The translations under genes were made by a program, and so were the position numbers. 64,000 bases of DNA from Nelumbo lutea (Eukaryota > Streptophyta > Magnoliopsida > Proteales > Nelumbonaceae), in NCBI GenBank assembly GCA_022828595.1, contig JAKGHH010000002.1, forward strand, positions 40,332,222-40,396,221, in the 5' to 3' direction. Below the pieces are notes generated by a model. That model saw only the letters and a list, made by a program, of their open reading frames with translations. It ran no database searches and was not told where the DNA came from. Positions 24,204-34,805 of the stretch are shown here, in pieces (positions within the stretch are counted from its first letter, which is position 1; each line of letters opens with the position of its first letter).

Positions 24204-25001
24204 TTATGTACAAGAGTTAATGCTATACAAAAACATTATTTGAATCCCTTCTTCTGCAAAGTCATCTATGTCATCTGCATTAAGGTGTGGTCTGTTTGCC
24301 ACTGGCAATTTGGTTTCAACATAATACCTTAGTTGAGCAATGGAAGACAAAGAAAACATGGTGCTTGGCCATTCTGGCTCTGGTGAGAAGCACAATAAAC
24401 ACACCATAGATACCATCTTGACTTGGGGAATGTTTGGCTGCATTGTTTGGAAGGTTTCTTTTCTTATTGTTTTGGCATGTACATCCTTATTATCCAACTT
24501 GGCTGATTGAAAACAAGCAAGAGAGTATAAGAGAGGTGATAAGATATCACCCGGAAACAAAAAGAAAATCCTAGAACCAGCTTCCCTCCTCTAAACAAAC
24601 TTTCCAAACCCCAAAAAGAAAAAAAAACTATCTCAATCAAAGCATCAAGAACCCTATGAACATGGCAAACTTAAAACTCAAACCTGCTTATTCAGCTTTT
24701 TGTAATCTTTGCTTCTACTAAAGACTTTCTTTATTTTCTTCACCTTCTTACCAGGCCCAACCCCAAATAGTCCCACTTTCAATCTGGCAAAAACTTTCGG
24801 CACCTGAATAGTTTGGTGGTTTCTTTGACTTTTGAACCGTCCTACTACATTGGCAATCTTATCCTCTTTCTGATTTGTAGAGTTTGCATTGATCATTTCT
24901 AACTTCAGCTGTGTTCTCAAAGAGGAAACTACCACAGGCTTACCTTGCATAACCACACAACTGCTAACAGCCCATACTGCCCTTGTTAACCTTTCCTGCA
25001 T
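24204..25001 (-). other. Two antisense open frames, unidentified
   Basis: Within the PTM-like intron the minus strand has frames of 107 codons (24678-25001) and 118 codons (24204-24560) separated by about 120 bases of A-rich sequence on the + strand. The first is basic and Lys-rich at its end (PGKKVKKIKKVF). The second has a protein-like block with SSIAQLRYYVETKLPVANR followed by HLNADDIDDFAEE. Neither is a family I can name. They could be part of another captured or nested gene, or chance frames; the second block argues mildly for the former. Confidence 0.35.
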
Positions 25002-27121
25002 ATACCAAACCTGACCAAAATGGTTTCTTCCCTATGTTTGTGAGATTTGAGTTTATTAGGGTTGAATTGAGACATGGGTCTGGATTAGTTGAATGTATCA
25101 GAAACACCTGTTACTTGCTATTAACTTTTCATAGCACAGTGATACTTTAATGTTAGATCATTTATATTATACAATTACGAATATGGGTAACATGAATAGA
25201 ACCAAAGGATAAGAAAAAATAAAGGAGAAAGGGATCTGTTTTATTTTTATTGGGTAGTGAAGAATTTCTTTAGTTGATGGGCTTACATGATTGGTTGCTG
25301 CTTTTCTGTATGTCATATTGGATGTATCAGCCTGTTTCATTGCAAGGTTTTCTCTGTTTGTTTCCTGTCTTGGAATACTTGATTTGTACTTTCACTTTGA
25401 TGTCTCTTTCAACAAATGTTTTGTGTTACTGAAAAGAATGTCTTTTGAACTGTGAAAGAGGATAAGATGCAGGTATCTGTCTCCTTTGGTAGTTTTTGGA
25501 TTTGTATCTGTGTCATTGGTATTTCACATGCATACTGTGTCTCATGGCATTAAGGTATACTTAACAACAAACTTACTTTCTTTTCCTTCTTACAGCTTGA
25601 GGAGAATATCCGTCCACTTGCTTTTACTGGGGGCTGGGTTAAGCTGGTTGATGATTGGTCAGTTGAGTTTTCTGTGTCTCAAAGTGCAAGTCACCATGTT
25701 GGACCAACTCAGAAGCGTGGACCAGGTGGGAGGCGGAGCAGGAAACAATCCATGACATCCGAGATAACAAGTTATACCTGCCAAGACAATCTGAGGGATG
25801 TCAACTGGTGGCGAGGAGGGAAGCTCTCAAAGTTCATATTTCAGAAAGGGATTTTACCATGTTCGGTAGTTAAAAAAGCAGCTAGGCAAGGTAAAGGATT
25901 ATTTTAGAATGTATATGACAATGCTTCTTCTGGCTCTCTTGTAGACATCACTTGTTTTTGTATAACCTCAGGTGGATCTAGGAAGATTTCTGGTATTTAT
26001 TATGCTGAAGGTTTTGATATTCCTAAAAGAAGTAGGCGTTTTGCTTGGAGAGCTGCAGTAGAAATGAGTAACAATGCATCACAGCTTGCACTTCAGGTTG
26101 TCATTTGAGTTTTATGTTCTAAGGCCATATATTTCCATCTTCATTCTGCCTCTAGCTTTGCTTGGCTTTTCTCAAATAGTATCCACCTTCCTGGCATTTC
26201 AGACCTGTATGTTTATACTGCTCATGTATTTTAATTTTAATGCATGTTAAAACTTGTTATGTGCATCAGGTCAGATACCTTGACCTACATATACGGTGGA
26301 CTGATCTACTTCGTCCTGAGCAGAAGCTTCAAGATGGAAAAGGGCCAGAGACTGAAATTTCTGCTTTCAGAAATGCAGTCATTTGTGATAAGAAAATTCA
26401 GCATACTAAGATCAGATATGGAGTAGTTTTTGCTAACCAGAAGCATCTCCCATCTCGTGTTTTGAAGAACATTCTAGAATTAGAGCAGATCCAAGATGGA
26501 GAGGACAAGTTTTGGTTTTGTGAAACTTACATCCCTTTATATCTAATTAAAGAATATGAAGGGACAGCTGAGAAGGTGTCTGTGCCATCAGCTAAGGGCT
26601 CGCATTTATTATCCAACTTACAAAGAAAACAGTTAAAAGCTTCTCGAAAGGATATATTCTCATATCTTTTGTGCAAGTCAGAGAAGCTAGACAAATGTGC
26701 TTGTGCCTCATGCCAACAAGATGTCTTACTCGGGTATCTATTATTTATTGTTTTTAACTTATTGCTGATTTCCCAAAATTTTCACTTTTGTCACAAACTG
26801 CCTTCATTTAAATTACTATAAATTTTCTGTCAGTTTGTATAACTGGGTTTTCTATATGGTTTACAGGAATGCAGTGAAGTGCAGTTCATGTCAAGGTATA
26901 AAAATCTCTCAGTTAGACCCCTCACTCCTTCCATACAAAATGTTATGATAAACCTACACTCTGTATGCTCTACATGGTGATCATCTTCCAACTGAATGTC
27001 ATGAAATGTGTTTTTACAATTTAACCAACATGATCTGCCATCTGAAATCTGATTGCATGTTTGCATTCATTGACATGTAATATTCATAGGTTGAGCATTA
27101 CTGCATTAGCAATGGCCTGAG

Positions 27122-27344
27122 CAAGGTCCAAATATCGGGAGTATCGTATCGTAACTTTTGATCTTGATACACCTATTTACAGGTGTTTCGGGACCCCATT
27201 TATTTCAATAAAAAACCACTTAAAAAATATCTCCAAAAATCAAATTTTGAAAAAAAAACAAAAAAAATAATAATTAAGTGGTGAGTTTTTAGTACCGATA
27301 TGCCCCTGCTGATACACAGGGGCGTATCGATACTTTGAAACTTG
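27122..27344. mobile_element. hAT-type MITE, perfect 8-bp TSD
   Basis: About 223 bp, ends CAAGGTCCAAATATCG and CGATACTTTGAAACTTG (inverted). Flanked by the exact 8-bp repeat GGCCTGAG at 27114-27121 and 27345-27352. Same family as 8856-9065. It inserted into an intron of the PTM-like fragment. Confidence 0.8.
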
Positions 27345-28385
27345 GGCCTGAGCACAGCAGGGTTTTTAGTTGCTTGTTTCTCACATTCAAGCAGAGAAAG
27401 TCAATTTAATAGATTGACAATGCCTATGTAAGGAGAGCAAATCCTTGTCCATGTTGGAACTCCAATATGTTTCATGTTTCTTTAGCCAGAAAAGATACAC
27501 AAGTACTTGCACCATGAGCAAGCTGTGCAAAATCCCTTTTTTCTTAGTAGTCTTTGGATGTTCACTCCATCATATGTTTTAAATGTCCTGCCTTGGTGAG
27601 TTCACTTGCTGCTGTATTCTGGCCAGGGTTTTGTCACAAGGAATGTACCATAACTTCAAAAGTTCATATGAATGATACTCTGGAGTTTTTGATCACTTGC
27701 AACCAGTGTTACTGTGCCAAAATTGTCACGGTAAATGAGATAAGTAAAAAGTCCCCAATCAGTCAAGTGTCATTTCAAGAGCAAAAAAAGCAGAATGTAG
27801 AAGCAGTGGTTGGTAAAGGTTCGTTTCAAAATGGGCATCTTCAATCACTATTCTCTGGAAATATGGGATCCCTCAAGAAACGAAGCCACCTACACTCAAG
27901 TCTAATTTGGAAACCAGAGGTCGGCGTGTGACAGGTCCTTCCTATGGTCTTATATGGAGGAAAAACAATGAGGAGACTGGCGAAGATTTCAGGCTCCGCA
28001 ACATTCTTTTTAAAGGGAATGCAGATACAGACTTATCAATAAGACCCATTTGTCATCTCTGCCGCAAACCATATGATCATGATCTAATGTATATCTGCTG
28101 TGAAACTTGCAGAAGTAAGCCTACATAAGATTTTACATTTTTTGAATTTGTCTTTGTACTTGTGTTCACATATTGGATTTGTTTCTTTTTGCAGGGTGGT
28201 ATCATGCTGATGCTCTTCAGCTGGAGGAATCCAAAATTTTGGAGGTAGTGGGATTTCGTTGCTGCAGGTGCCGTAGAAACCGCTTGCCGATATGCCCCTA
28301 TATGGATCCAGAGTGTAGGAGGAAACGATGTGTGAGGGCTTCAAAGCGATCTAGTACAGGGACAGACTCCATCTCCAGAACGTTG

Positions 28386-28795
28386 ATAAAAAGACACAAA
28401 TGCCCTTTGAGTGTCATCTAATTTTCTTTATCAAAACGTTGATAAAAAATGAATAGATCCAAACCCTTGCCTCTTCTGTTCAAGAAAATTGGGGTCACCA
28501 GTCAATGGGCATTTTGGTAACCCCAACTTTCTTGAATAGAAGAGACAAGGATTTGGGACTACTCATTTTTTTTATCAACGTTTGGATGGTTGATAAAGAA
28601 AATTAGATGACACTCGAAGGGCACTTGTGTCTTTTCAAATGCCACTTAATGGCTGGTTAACAAGTTGGTTAACGACAAGTATTGGATTGGCATGTTTTGA
28701 AAGTTCAGGTATTGAATTGTCGTGTTTTAAAGTTTGAGGGCCAAAGTGGCATTAGGCCTAAAGTATAGGGTACTAATTGGGAATTTTCCAAAAAA
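28386..28795. mobile_element. Foldback element, remaining body and right terminus
   Basis: The stretch holds an inner inverted pair (AGACACAAATGCCCTTTGAG near 28395 against CTCGAAGGGCACTTGTGTCT near 28615; CAAGAAAATTGGGGT against ACCCCAACTTTCTTG) and then the outer right arm matching 22021-22107. With that left terminus it makes an almost complete foldback element, in whose left arm the PTM-like segment sits. Confidence 0.75.
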
Positions 28796-28799
28796 AACA

Positions 28800-29460
28800 C
28801 ATTAACTTGATTAACAAATGGTTGTCCCAAACAATTGAACTACTAAATTGTTTTATCCAATAAATGGTTTTTGAGTCATTTTTATTTTAATTATATTATA
28901 TTTTTATATTAAAATTTCATTGGTTGATCCATTCAGACTAGATGACCAAACTATTGACCTAGGAACTAGTGGCCAAAGTAGTTTTGTTTTGGATCAGTTT
29001 TTAAATTACCTTGCTTAATTGGCATTATTTACTTGTTTAGATTGATTAGCTTTTTTATTTAATTTAATTAATTAGCTATATTGATTTAATTTACTAATTT
29101 AATTGTTTAGTTTACTTAATTATCTCAATTAGTGTTATTTATTTAATTTCATTAATTAACTTAATTAAATAAATTAAATACTTTATGATCATTTAATTAA
29201 AACTGAAGTAACTTACTTAATTGACTTTATTAAAGTGGCCCATTTTCAAACTTTAGGATTGAAAGTTTCCTTTTTCAAACTTTAGCAATGCCACATCACG
29301 TTGTCTAACAGGTTTGTCAACATCATTTCAAACGCCATATGTTTTTGCCTATAAATGGTCTTTTTATCAAAGTTTGAGGTCAATGACCTTTTTTATTCTT
29401 TATTGTTGAAATTGGCCTTTTCACAAAGTTCTTTGTTGTTAGAGTAAAAAATCACTTAGA
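28800..29460. repeat. Large inverted repeat, right arm
   Basis: Diverged reverse complement of 21330-22020. Beyond 29465 the homology changes to another repeat (GAATGGGAGTTAATAC), whose inverted relative lies at 32560-32600. Confidence 0.75.
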
Positions 29461-29894
29461 TATACAATTCAATGAGGGAGAATGGGAGTTAATACATTAA
29501 AAATTTGACTTAATGAAAGGGAATTGATTGAATTTAATGATAGTATTTAAATTACGGTTTTTTGCTTTCACAACGAAAAGTGGCCATATTTCAAAAAGTG
29601 TGTATTTTAGTAAAAAAAATTTCCAAGAACATAAGATTCTATTTATATTTTTTGTAGTAGTATAGATATAGATAGGTTTTTTGATAGAGGTGGAGAGCAA
29701 GACAATGAGAAGGGTTCTATTTCAATTAACTGTTGTTTTGTTCATTTTGGGATGGTTCCAGCATGTGCACTTGTAGTGTATTCATAGATTTCCAAAGAGC
29801 AATCTCTCCATCTCTCAACATTTTTCCTCTTTCGGTTTTGGTTCTACATGGGAAGACAAGGTTTTAGAGATTCAATGAAGGAGAGTAATTCCCA

Positions 29895-30009
29895 AAACCG
29901 TCCTCACACTGTCCTTACACCCCTTGGCAACTGTGCATTGGGAAACATACAAAGAGATGTTCTTAATGCACGACTACAAAAGGCCGTGAGAATGATGTGA
30001 GGACGACAT
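29895..30009. mobile_element. Small MITE
   Basis: Ends ACCGTCCTCACACTGTCCTT and GTGAGAATGATGTGAGGACGA are imperfect inverted repeats. The internal GTGCATTGGGAAACAT and ATGTTCTTAATGCAC pair. It resembles the MITE family clustered upstream of the kinase gene (33333-34400). The target duplication was not resolved. Confidence 0.5.
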
Positions 30010-30758
30010 TGTTAGAAAAGGAGTGGGGAAAATGGTCTCAAAAATAATGCAAATGGTAGTTTTAAGATTTTAACTGTTTTATGATGCACATGGCATCACA
30101 TGTTCTATATAACTAATAGATTGCTGTATATTTTTGAAAGTTTAGAGTTATCATACTTGAAAGTTCAAGCCCTTGACTATCATTACTTTTCGGAGTAAAT
30201 TGTGTGTGTGTGGCGGGGAGGGGCCAGGGGGTTATAAAGATGCATGGATTGAAAGATTGTAGTTCGGGGTGATCATTTCAAAAACCAGAAAATATTAGTG
30301 AAGAAAATAGTACCAATGGTTTAAATTTGTGATGGTTAAAAACATAAAACAAAACCATTGCACTAGCAACATGCTTTGGGGGAGCCAATAATTTTTGCTA
30401 GTTTATTTGAGAAGATATGCATATTTAATTACCATGAAGAAATAAGTATTTGGTCCATATATAGGTCATAGGATTACTACACGATACCTCATAGCTTGCC
30501 TCTTCAGCCATATTTCAAGGTTTAGGACCCACTATTGGATGAGTCTCCACAACGGCATAGGTTATTCCAAAGTTTGGTCCAAATCAACTAATTTGGGTGT
30601 TATGTGTAGAGATTTTTATTATTTCAACTTTAAAAAATGACTTAAGTTTAGGGCATTAGTAATATTTTTGTTTTTACTGCCAAATTTAAGGCATTAAGGG
30701 ATGAATAATTGTGATTTACCTATGTTACATCCCTGCCTTTAGCGGGTTTGGATCCTTA

Positions 30759-30899
30759 GGCTCAGTTTGGGAAGAGTGCAAACTGCAAATACAGATATGT
30801 TTAGTGAAATTTGGAAGGAGTGAAAATATAAATATCTACAATTTAAATACAGGCTTTGTGCTGTACATATTTGTATTTGCACTCTTTCCAATGTGAGCC
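30759..30899. mobile_element. Tourist-like MITE, TTA target duplication
   Basis: 141 bp with inverted ends GGCTCAGTTTGGGAAGAGTG and the complement of GGCTCACATTGGAAAGAGTG, continuing as TGCAAATAC / GTATTTGCA. Direct TTA repeats flank it at 30756-30758 and 30900-30902, the three-base duplication of PIF/Harbinger (Tourist) elements. Confidence 0.7.
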
Positions 30900-31289
30900 T
30901 TAGTTGTATATTTGGAAAATAGGTCTCAACCCAAACCCAACAATAAGGATCTAATGATAAATTCCGACCAGAAATTAATTCCATTATACATGTATTTCCC
31001 CATAAATAGGAACTAATCCGAGATTCAAAATATTTGCAACATATTGATGCATACCATATGATATAAATCTGATTTTGAACCCATTTAAAAGAGACTTGTG
31101 TTTGTTTGTGTGTGTTGAGGGGGGGTCTCTAGGTTTAGTCATTAAAATGCTCCTTATCTGACCTACTGAAATATATACGAACTAGACAAACAAAATTTAA
31201 AAAAGAGTATCACACATCTATGGGCTGTATGGGGGCTGTTCGACAAAACCCATCATGTTGTTGCAAAGTGCCAACGAGCGGGTTGGTAA

Positions 31290-32309
31290 TAGGGGTGAGC
31301 AAAAAAAAAATTGGAAAATTGAACCGACCAAAATCAAACCAAAAAATCAGTTAATCAAATCGGTCGGTTTAATTTTTGTTCGATATTCTTAAAAAATCAA
31401 AAATTTTGGTTCGGTTTCGGTTAACCTTATAAAAAAACCGACAGTTAACCAAACCGACCGATATATATACAATAATATATAATATAATATAATATAATAT
31501 AATATATTTTATTTTATTTTATTTTTTTTAATTTGAATAAACCTAGGCATGTGTGCCTTTGGCCTGTCCGCCTTTTCAATTTTCCCCTTTCCCAGTTCCC
31601 CACTTTTCCACTTTTAAAGTTGATTTTAGATGGTCAAAATTTTCTGTTTTCCCCTTTCCCAAGTCTCAACAGGCTGGTGCACGCTCGTCGAGGCCGAGTG
31701 AATCTGGGCGCACACTCGCCTTTTTAGTTTTCTCCTTCTTCAAAAATCGAAACCTAAAGGTCCTAAACCAGTTTCCCAGTTTCCCCTTTCTTACTCTCTT
31801 AGTCTTGTCTCTTCGTCTTCTCCAATCTGGCAATCCCCAGTTTTTCCTCCGGCGTCGGTCGTCACCAGTAGTTTTTCCCTATGTCTCTTTCTCTCTTTGA
31901 GTCTTTGTTGCAATGTTGCCTGTCATCTTCATCTCCACCATGCCAACATGGAACATCAATCGTCACCTCGACTTCGCTAGGACCACCACCTCCCAGGCTC
32001 TGTCTCTGTCTCTCTCATCTCTCATCTTCGTGGCTCTACCACCTCTCAAGCTTTCACTTCAGGCGACAAACAACCACCAACCAGTCCGGCACCGGCAAAT
32101 CATCAGCCACCACTTTGCCCTCGCCGACTTGCCCCTCTGCCATGCTTTGCTTGTTCAAGTATTTTTTTTCTTAATTTTGAATGCAAAAAAAAAAAAAGAA
32201 AAGCTGAACCGTGGTTATTCGGTCCATTGGCTAACCGATTACATCGGTTCGATTTTGGTTCAGATTAAAAAACCAATCAAGTCAGTTTGGTTAAAAAAAA
32301 ACCACCCCT
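31290..32309. mobile_element. Mutator-type (Pack-MULE-like) element, 9-bp TSD
   Basis: About 1.02 kb. The termini AGGGGTGAGCAAAAAAAA and the complement of AGGGGTGGTTTTTTTTT are followed by inverted subterminal GGTTCGGTT / AACCGACC clusters. The 9-bp direct repeat GGTTGGTAA flanks it at 31281-31289 and 32310-32318, diagnostic of Mutator-like elements. The interior (31535-32175) is C-rich and pyrimidine-rich, unlike the AT-rich flanks. It looks like a 5' UTR or promoter-proximal gene region with CTTCTC/TCTCTC runs and an ATG-containing Ser/Pro-rich frame. Gene capture is a property of Pack-MULEs; the source gene is not identified. No transposase is encoded. Confidence 0.7.
31460..31510. repeat. 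(TATAA)n microsatellite
   Basis: About eight repeats of the pentamer TATAA/ATAAT followed by an ATTTT run, inside the left part of the Mutator-type element. Confidence 0.85.
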
Positions 32310-32439
32310 GGTTGGTAAGATCTTCCACTGGTCATAGCGGAGACTTGGGATTGAGTCCGCCTGCACTTGGGTTAGTGGATGGGTTATCCCCCGTTGTTTA
32401 GAACTTCAAAAGAAGTAAAAAAAAAAAAAAACAACCATT

Positions 32440-33300
32440 TTGTCGAACACTCATACATCTATATCTATATTACTATTATAACTGCAAATGTTGTGAAATG
32501 TTTTTTTTCTTAACTAAAACACCTTTCACCTTAAATTTGATCCCTCTCTAATAAGTCTTATGTTTAAGGTATTAACTCCCATTCTCTCTCATCAAACCCT
32601 GTTTTAAGGTATTTTTTCTCACCAATAAATTATATTAATTAAATTTAAATTCAATATTTAACATTATAAAGTCCATGTTTCTAAAACTGACCCCAAAACA
32701 AAATTGTTCTTCTATGGAGATGGTGGATAAGAAATAACCATTGGGGGAAATTGGTCAATCTTGTCATGGATAATTAACATATTTTTAAATATAAATAAAT
32801 ATAGAAATAAAAAATATAATAGTTTTTTTATTGATGATGAAAATAAAATACAAAATTTAAAACCAATTCAAAATAAAGTTATTTTTTAGTTTGGAGGTGG
32901 GTCAACGATTCAACATTTCTTGTCAAATGTATTAACAATTGGTGTCATAATTAAATAAAAAATTAAAAAGATAAAATACAAAAAAAAATTATAAAAAACA
33001 TTTGAGCACACCTATAGTGTTTTATATTAATCCCATTGAGAAAAAATAAGTGCAATAAACAATAATTATTTTCACTAACGATGGAAATATAATATATGAT
33101 CCAAAATGAAATTGACTTTTTTTATTTGATGGCAAATTAACAATTCAAACTTTTGGTTCAAATGTGTTTACCTTTAATGTCATAACCAAATAATAAAAAA
33201 AATTAACATATAAAAATTTGTAGGAAATATTTGAATACAACTCTAACATTATATATTTAATATACTTTTTATATACATAATAAGTGAATTATTTTTATCG
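32440..33300. repeat. AT-rich repeat modules, inverted relative of 18430-21330
   Basis: Contains phrases that are reverse complements of the left-hand module (TAATTAAATAAAAAATTAAAA, with TGATGATGAAAATAAAATAC facing TTTCATTTTCATCATTAAAA at 21040). No coding capacity. Confidence 0.4.
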
Positions 33301-33332
33301 TCACACCATAGTTTTCAAGGCGCCTTGTCGCC

Positions 33333-33491
33333 GGAATGGGATATGCTCCTCACACTTGGGTGCCTCACATGCACATCCACCGTGCATTGGGAGCATCTCC
33401 CATGATGAATAAATTACAGGTATAGGAGATGTTCACAATGCATGGTAGGATGTGCGTGTGAGGCGCCCTATGTGAGGAGCATATCCGATCT
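33333..33491. mobile_element. MITE with 10-bp TSD (Mutator-like), copy 1
   Basis: About 159 bp, almost fully palindromic: GGATATGCTCCTCACAC at the left faces GTGAGGAGCATATCC at the right, with CCGTGCATTGGGAGCATCTC against GAGATGTTCACAATGCATGG inside. The direct repeat CCTTGTCGCC at 33323-33332 and 33492-33501 is a 10-bp duplication, in the 9-11 bp Mutator range. Removing the element reconstitutes a CCTAGG-rich repeat like that at 1979-2092. Confidence 0.75.
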
Positions 33492-34059
33492 CCTTGTCGC
33501 CTAGGCAGGTGCCTAGGTAATGGATTTTTTCAAGTAAAAATATATATCCTAGGGTAGTTCCCTAGGTTCCATAATTTTCATGAGAAAAGTATAAACTTCA
33601 TGTTAAAGTACAGAAAATCAACATACTCCAACATATTCATGAGAAAAAAGAAATAAAAGAATTTCAAAAACATAAAAAGCCTATGTGGAACAAGAAAATT
33701 GGTATATAATATAGACACACATAATTAGTAAAGAAAAAGAAATAAATGTGTTGATTATACAACATTTTAAGTTCTTCATTATTTATTGGTTCAGGTTTTA
33801 AAGTCTTTCAAAGTTCAATACAATATTTAGCAATGTTTGTGTTAATTAAACCCTAACAAATAAGAAAATAATAAACAAGAATTAGTATATAAACACACAA
33901 AATGAATATTTTAGTTTAAAAATGTCTATTTTAAAATTACAATATCAAAATATTAAGCATCATGCATTTTCAATTTTCACGTTTTGCAAAAAAAAAAACG
34001 ACTCAGTTTCAAAGGAATATATATACAAATATATACAAATAAATTACATAGTTTGCACT

Positions 34060-34214
34060 GAGACCGAATATGCTCCACACTGACTCATAAACACATCCTG
34101 CCATGCATTAGTAACATCTCCCATACTTATTAATGAATATTCATGGGAGATGTTCCCAATACATAGTGGATGTGCATGTGAGGCGCCCATTTGTGAGGAG
34201 CAGATCCCGTCTCA
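34060..34214. mobile_element. MITE of the same family, copy 2
   Basis: Ends GAGACCGAATATGCTCC and the complement of GAGACGGGATCTGCTCC; inner GAACATCTCCCAT-type arms pair. Candidate target duplication TTTGCACT at 34052-34059 and 34215-34222. It lies about 340 bp upstream of the kinase TATA box. Confidence 0.7.
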
Positions 34215-34263
34215 TTTGCACTCTACATATTATGTACTCCTTCCAAACTAAGCCAAAAGAAAA

Positions 34264-34400
34264 GGCGCCTCACAAACCCATATCCTATTATGGGAACATC
34301 TTCCATAATTATTTACTTATTATATGTTATTATTCACGCCAGATGTTTCCAATGCACGGTGGATGTGCGTCTGACGCGCAGATTTGTTAGGAGCGTCCGC
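34264..34400. mobile_element. MITE of the same family, copy 3 (partial)
   Basis: GGCGCCTCACAAACCCATAT and the inverted GGATGTGCGTCTGACGCGCA, plus GGGAACATCTTCC against CCAGATGTTTCC. The left terminus seems incomplete. It ends about 150 bp upstream of the kinase TATA box, so it is a candidate contributor to promoter sequence. Confidence 0.6.
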
Positions 34401-34552
34401 TTTACGGAAAGTGTAACTAAAATCTTTTCTGTCTGTGCCCGATTTGTGAGCCAAAAAGTGTACGTTACAAGGTATTTCCGTAAATAAATTATATTACAAG
34501 GGTGTTTCCACAAATGGCTTGTCATGGAGGTGAATTAAAACCAAATTCTTCT

Positions 34553-34558
34553 TATAAA
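34553..34558 (+). promoter_or_regulatory. TATA box of the diacylglycerol kinase gene
   Basis: TATAAA within TTCTTATAAAGGC, the best TATA match in the 500 bp before the start codon. A transcript starting about 30 bases later would have a 5' leader of about 220 bases, including pyrimidine-rich CTCCTCTCGC sequence. Assignment is by position and motif only. Confidence 0.5.
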
Positions 34559-34805
34559 GGCTATCTCGCCTGAGAAGATCCCGGGTCCGGCCGGCGTGTC
34601 TCCTCCATCAACGTCTTTTGAAAATTTTCTCTGAACTCACTCCTCTCGCTCCTCTCGCCAATGCAAATAAAAACGATTTCTTCATTAAATAAAATAAAAA
34701 TAGGTTTAATGACGAATGGTTAATAAATAATAAAATAAAAAAGATAAACAATTTCCGAATTTATTCGGTTTATATTTTCGAGGAAAGCCTTCTAAAGGAA
34801 GCGAA

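Larger units (their letters stand above)
22108..28385 (+). pseudogene. PTM-like (DDT/PHD) gene fragment inside foldback element
   Basis: An internal piece of a plant DDT-domain/PHD protein of the PTM type (in Arabidopsis a chloroplast-envelope-bound transcription regulator). Exons by reading frame and splice sites: 22108-22679, 25596-25890, 25972-26096, 26270-26733, 26867-26895, 27627-28114 and 28195-about 28385; introns are GT-AG and phases fit. Family-typical segments include GYTFKPQAYVNLYILGD, WRKQVEQASTCTALKSLLLE, SFTGGWVKL-like (seen as AFTGGWVKL), DVNWWRGGKLSKFIFQKG, GIYYAEGFDIPKRSRR, VRYLDLHIRW and a PHD finger (CHLCRKPYDHDLMYICCETC to CCRCRRN). The N-terminal DDT part and the C-terminal membrane part are absent, and the first and last exons are cut at element arms. 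The exon at 27627-28114 changes frame near 27800-27905, so it would not give a continuous protein. No promoter or start is evident. Confidence 0.8.

Noticed and set aside
30190..30240. GT-run followed by GGCGGGGAGGGGCC
   Set aside because: A short simple repeat and G-rich patch. Only a few G-runs, too weak to argue for a quadruplex element or promoter.
31553..32401. Overlapping frames of 97-162 codons in the Mutator-type element
   Set aside because: They are Ser/Pro/Leu-rich translations of CT-rich sequence in several frames at once, with no domain or splice context. They are treated as captured or element sequence, not genes.
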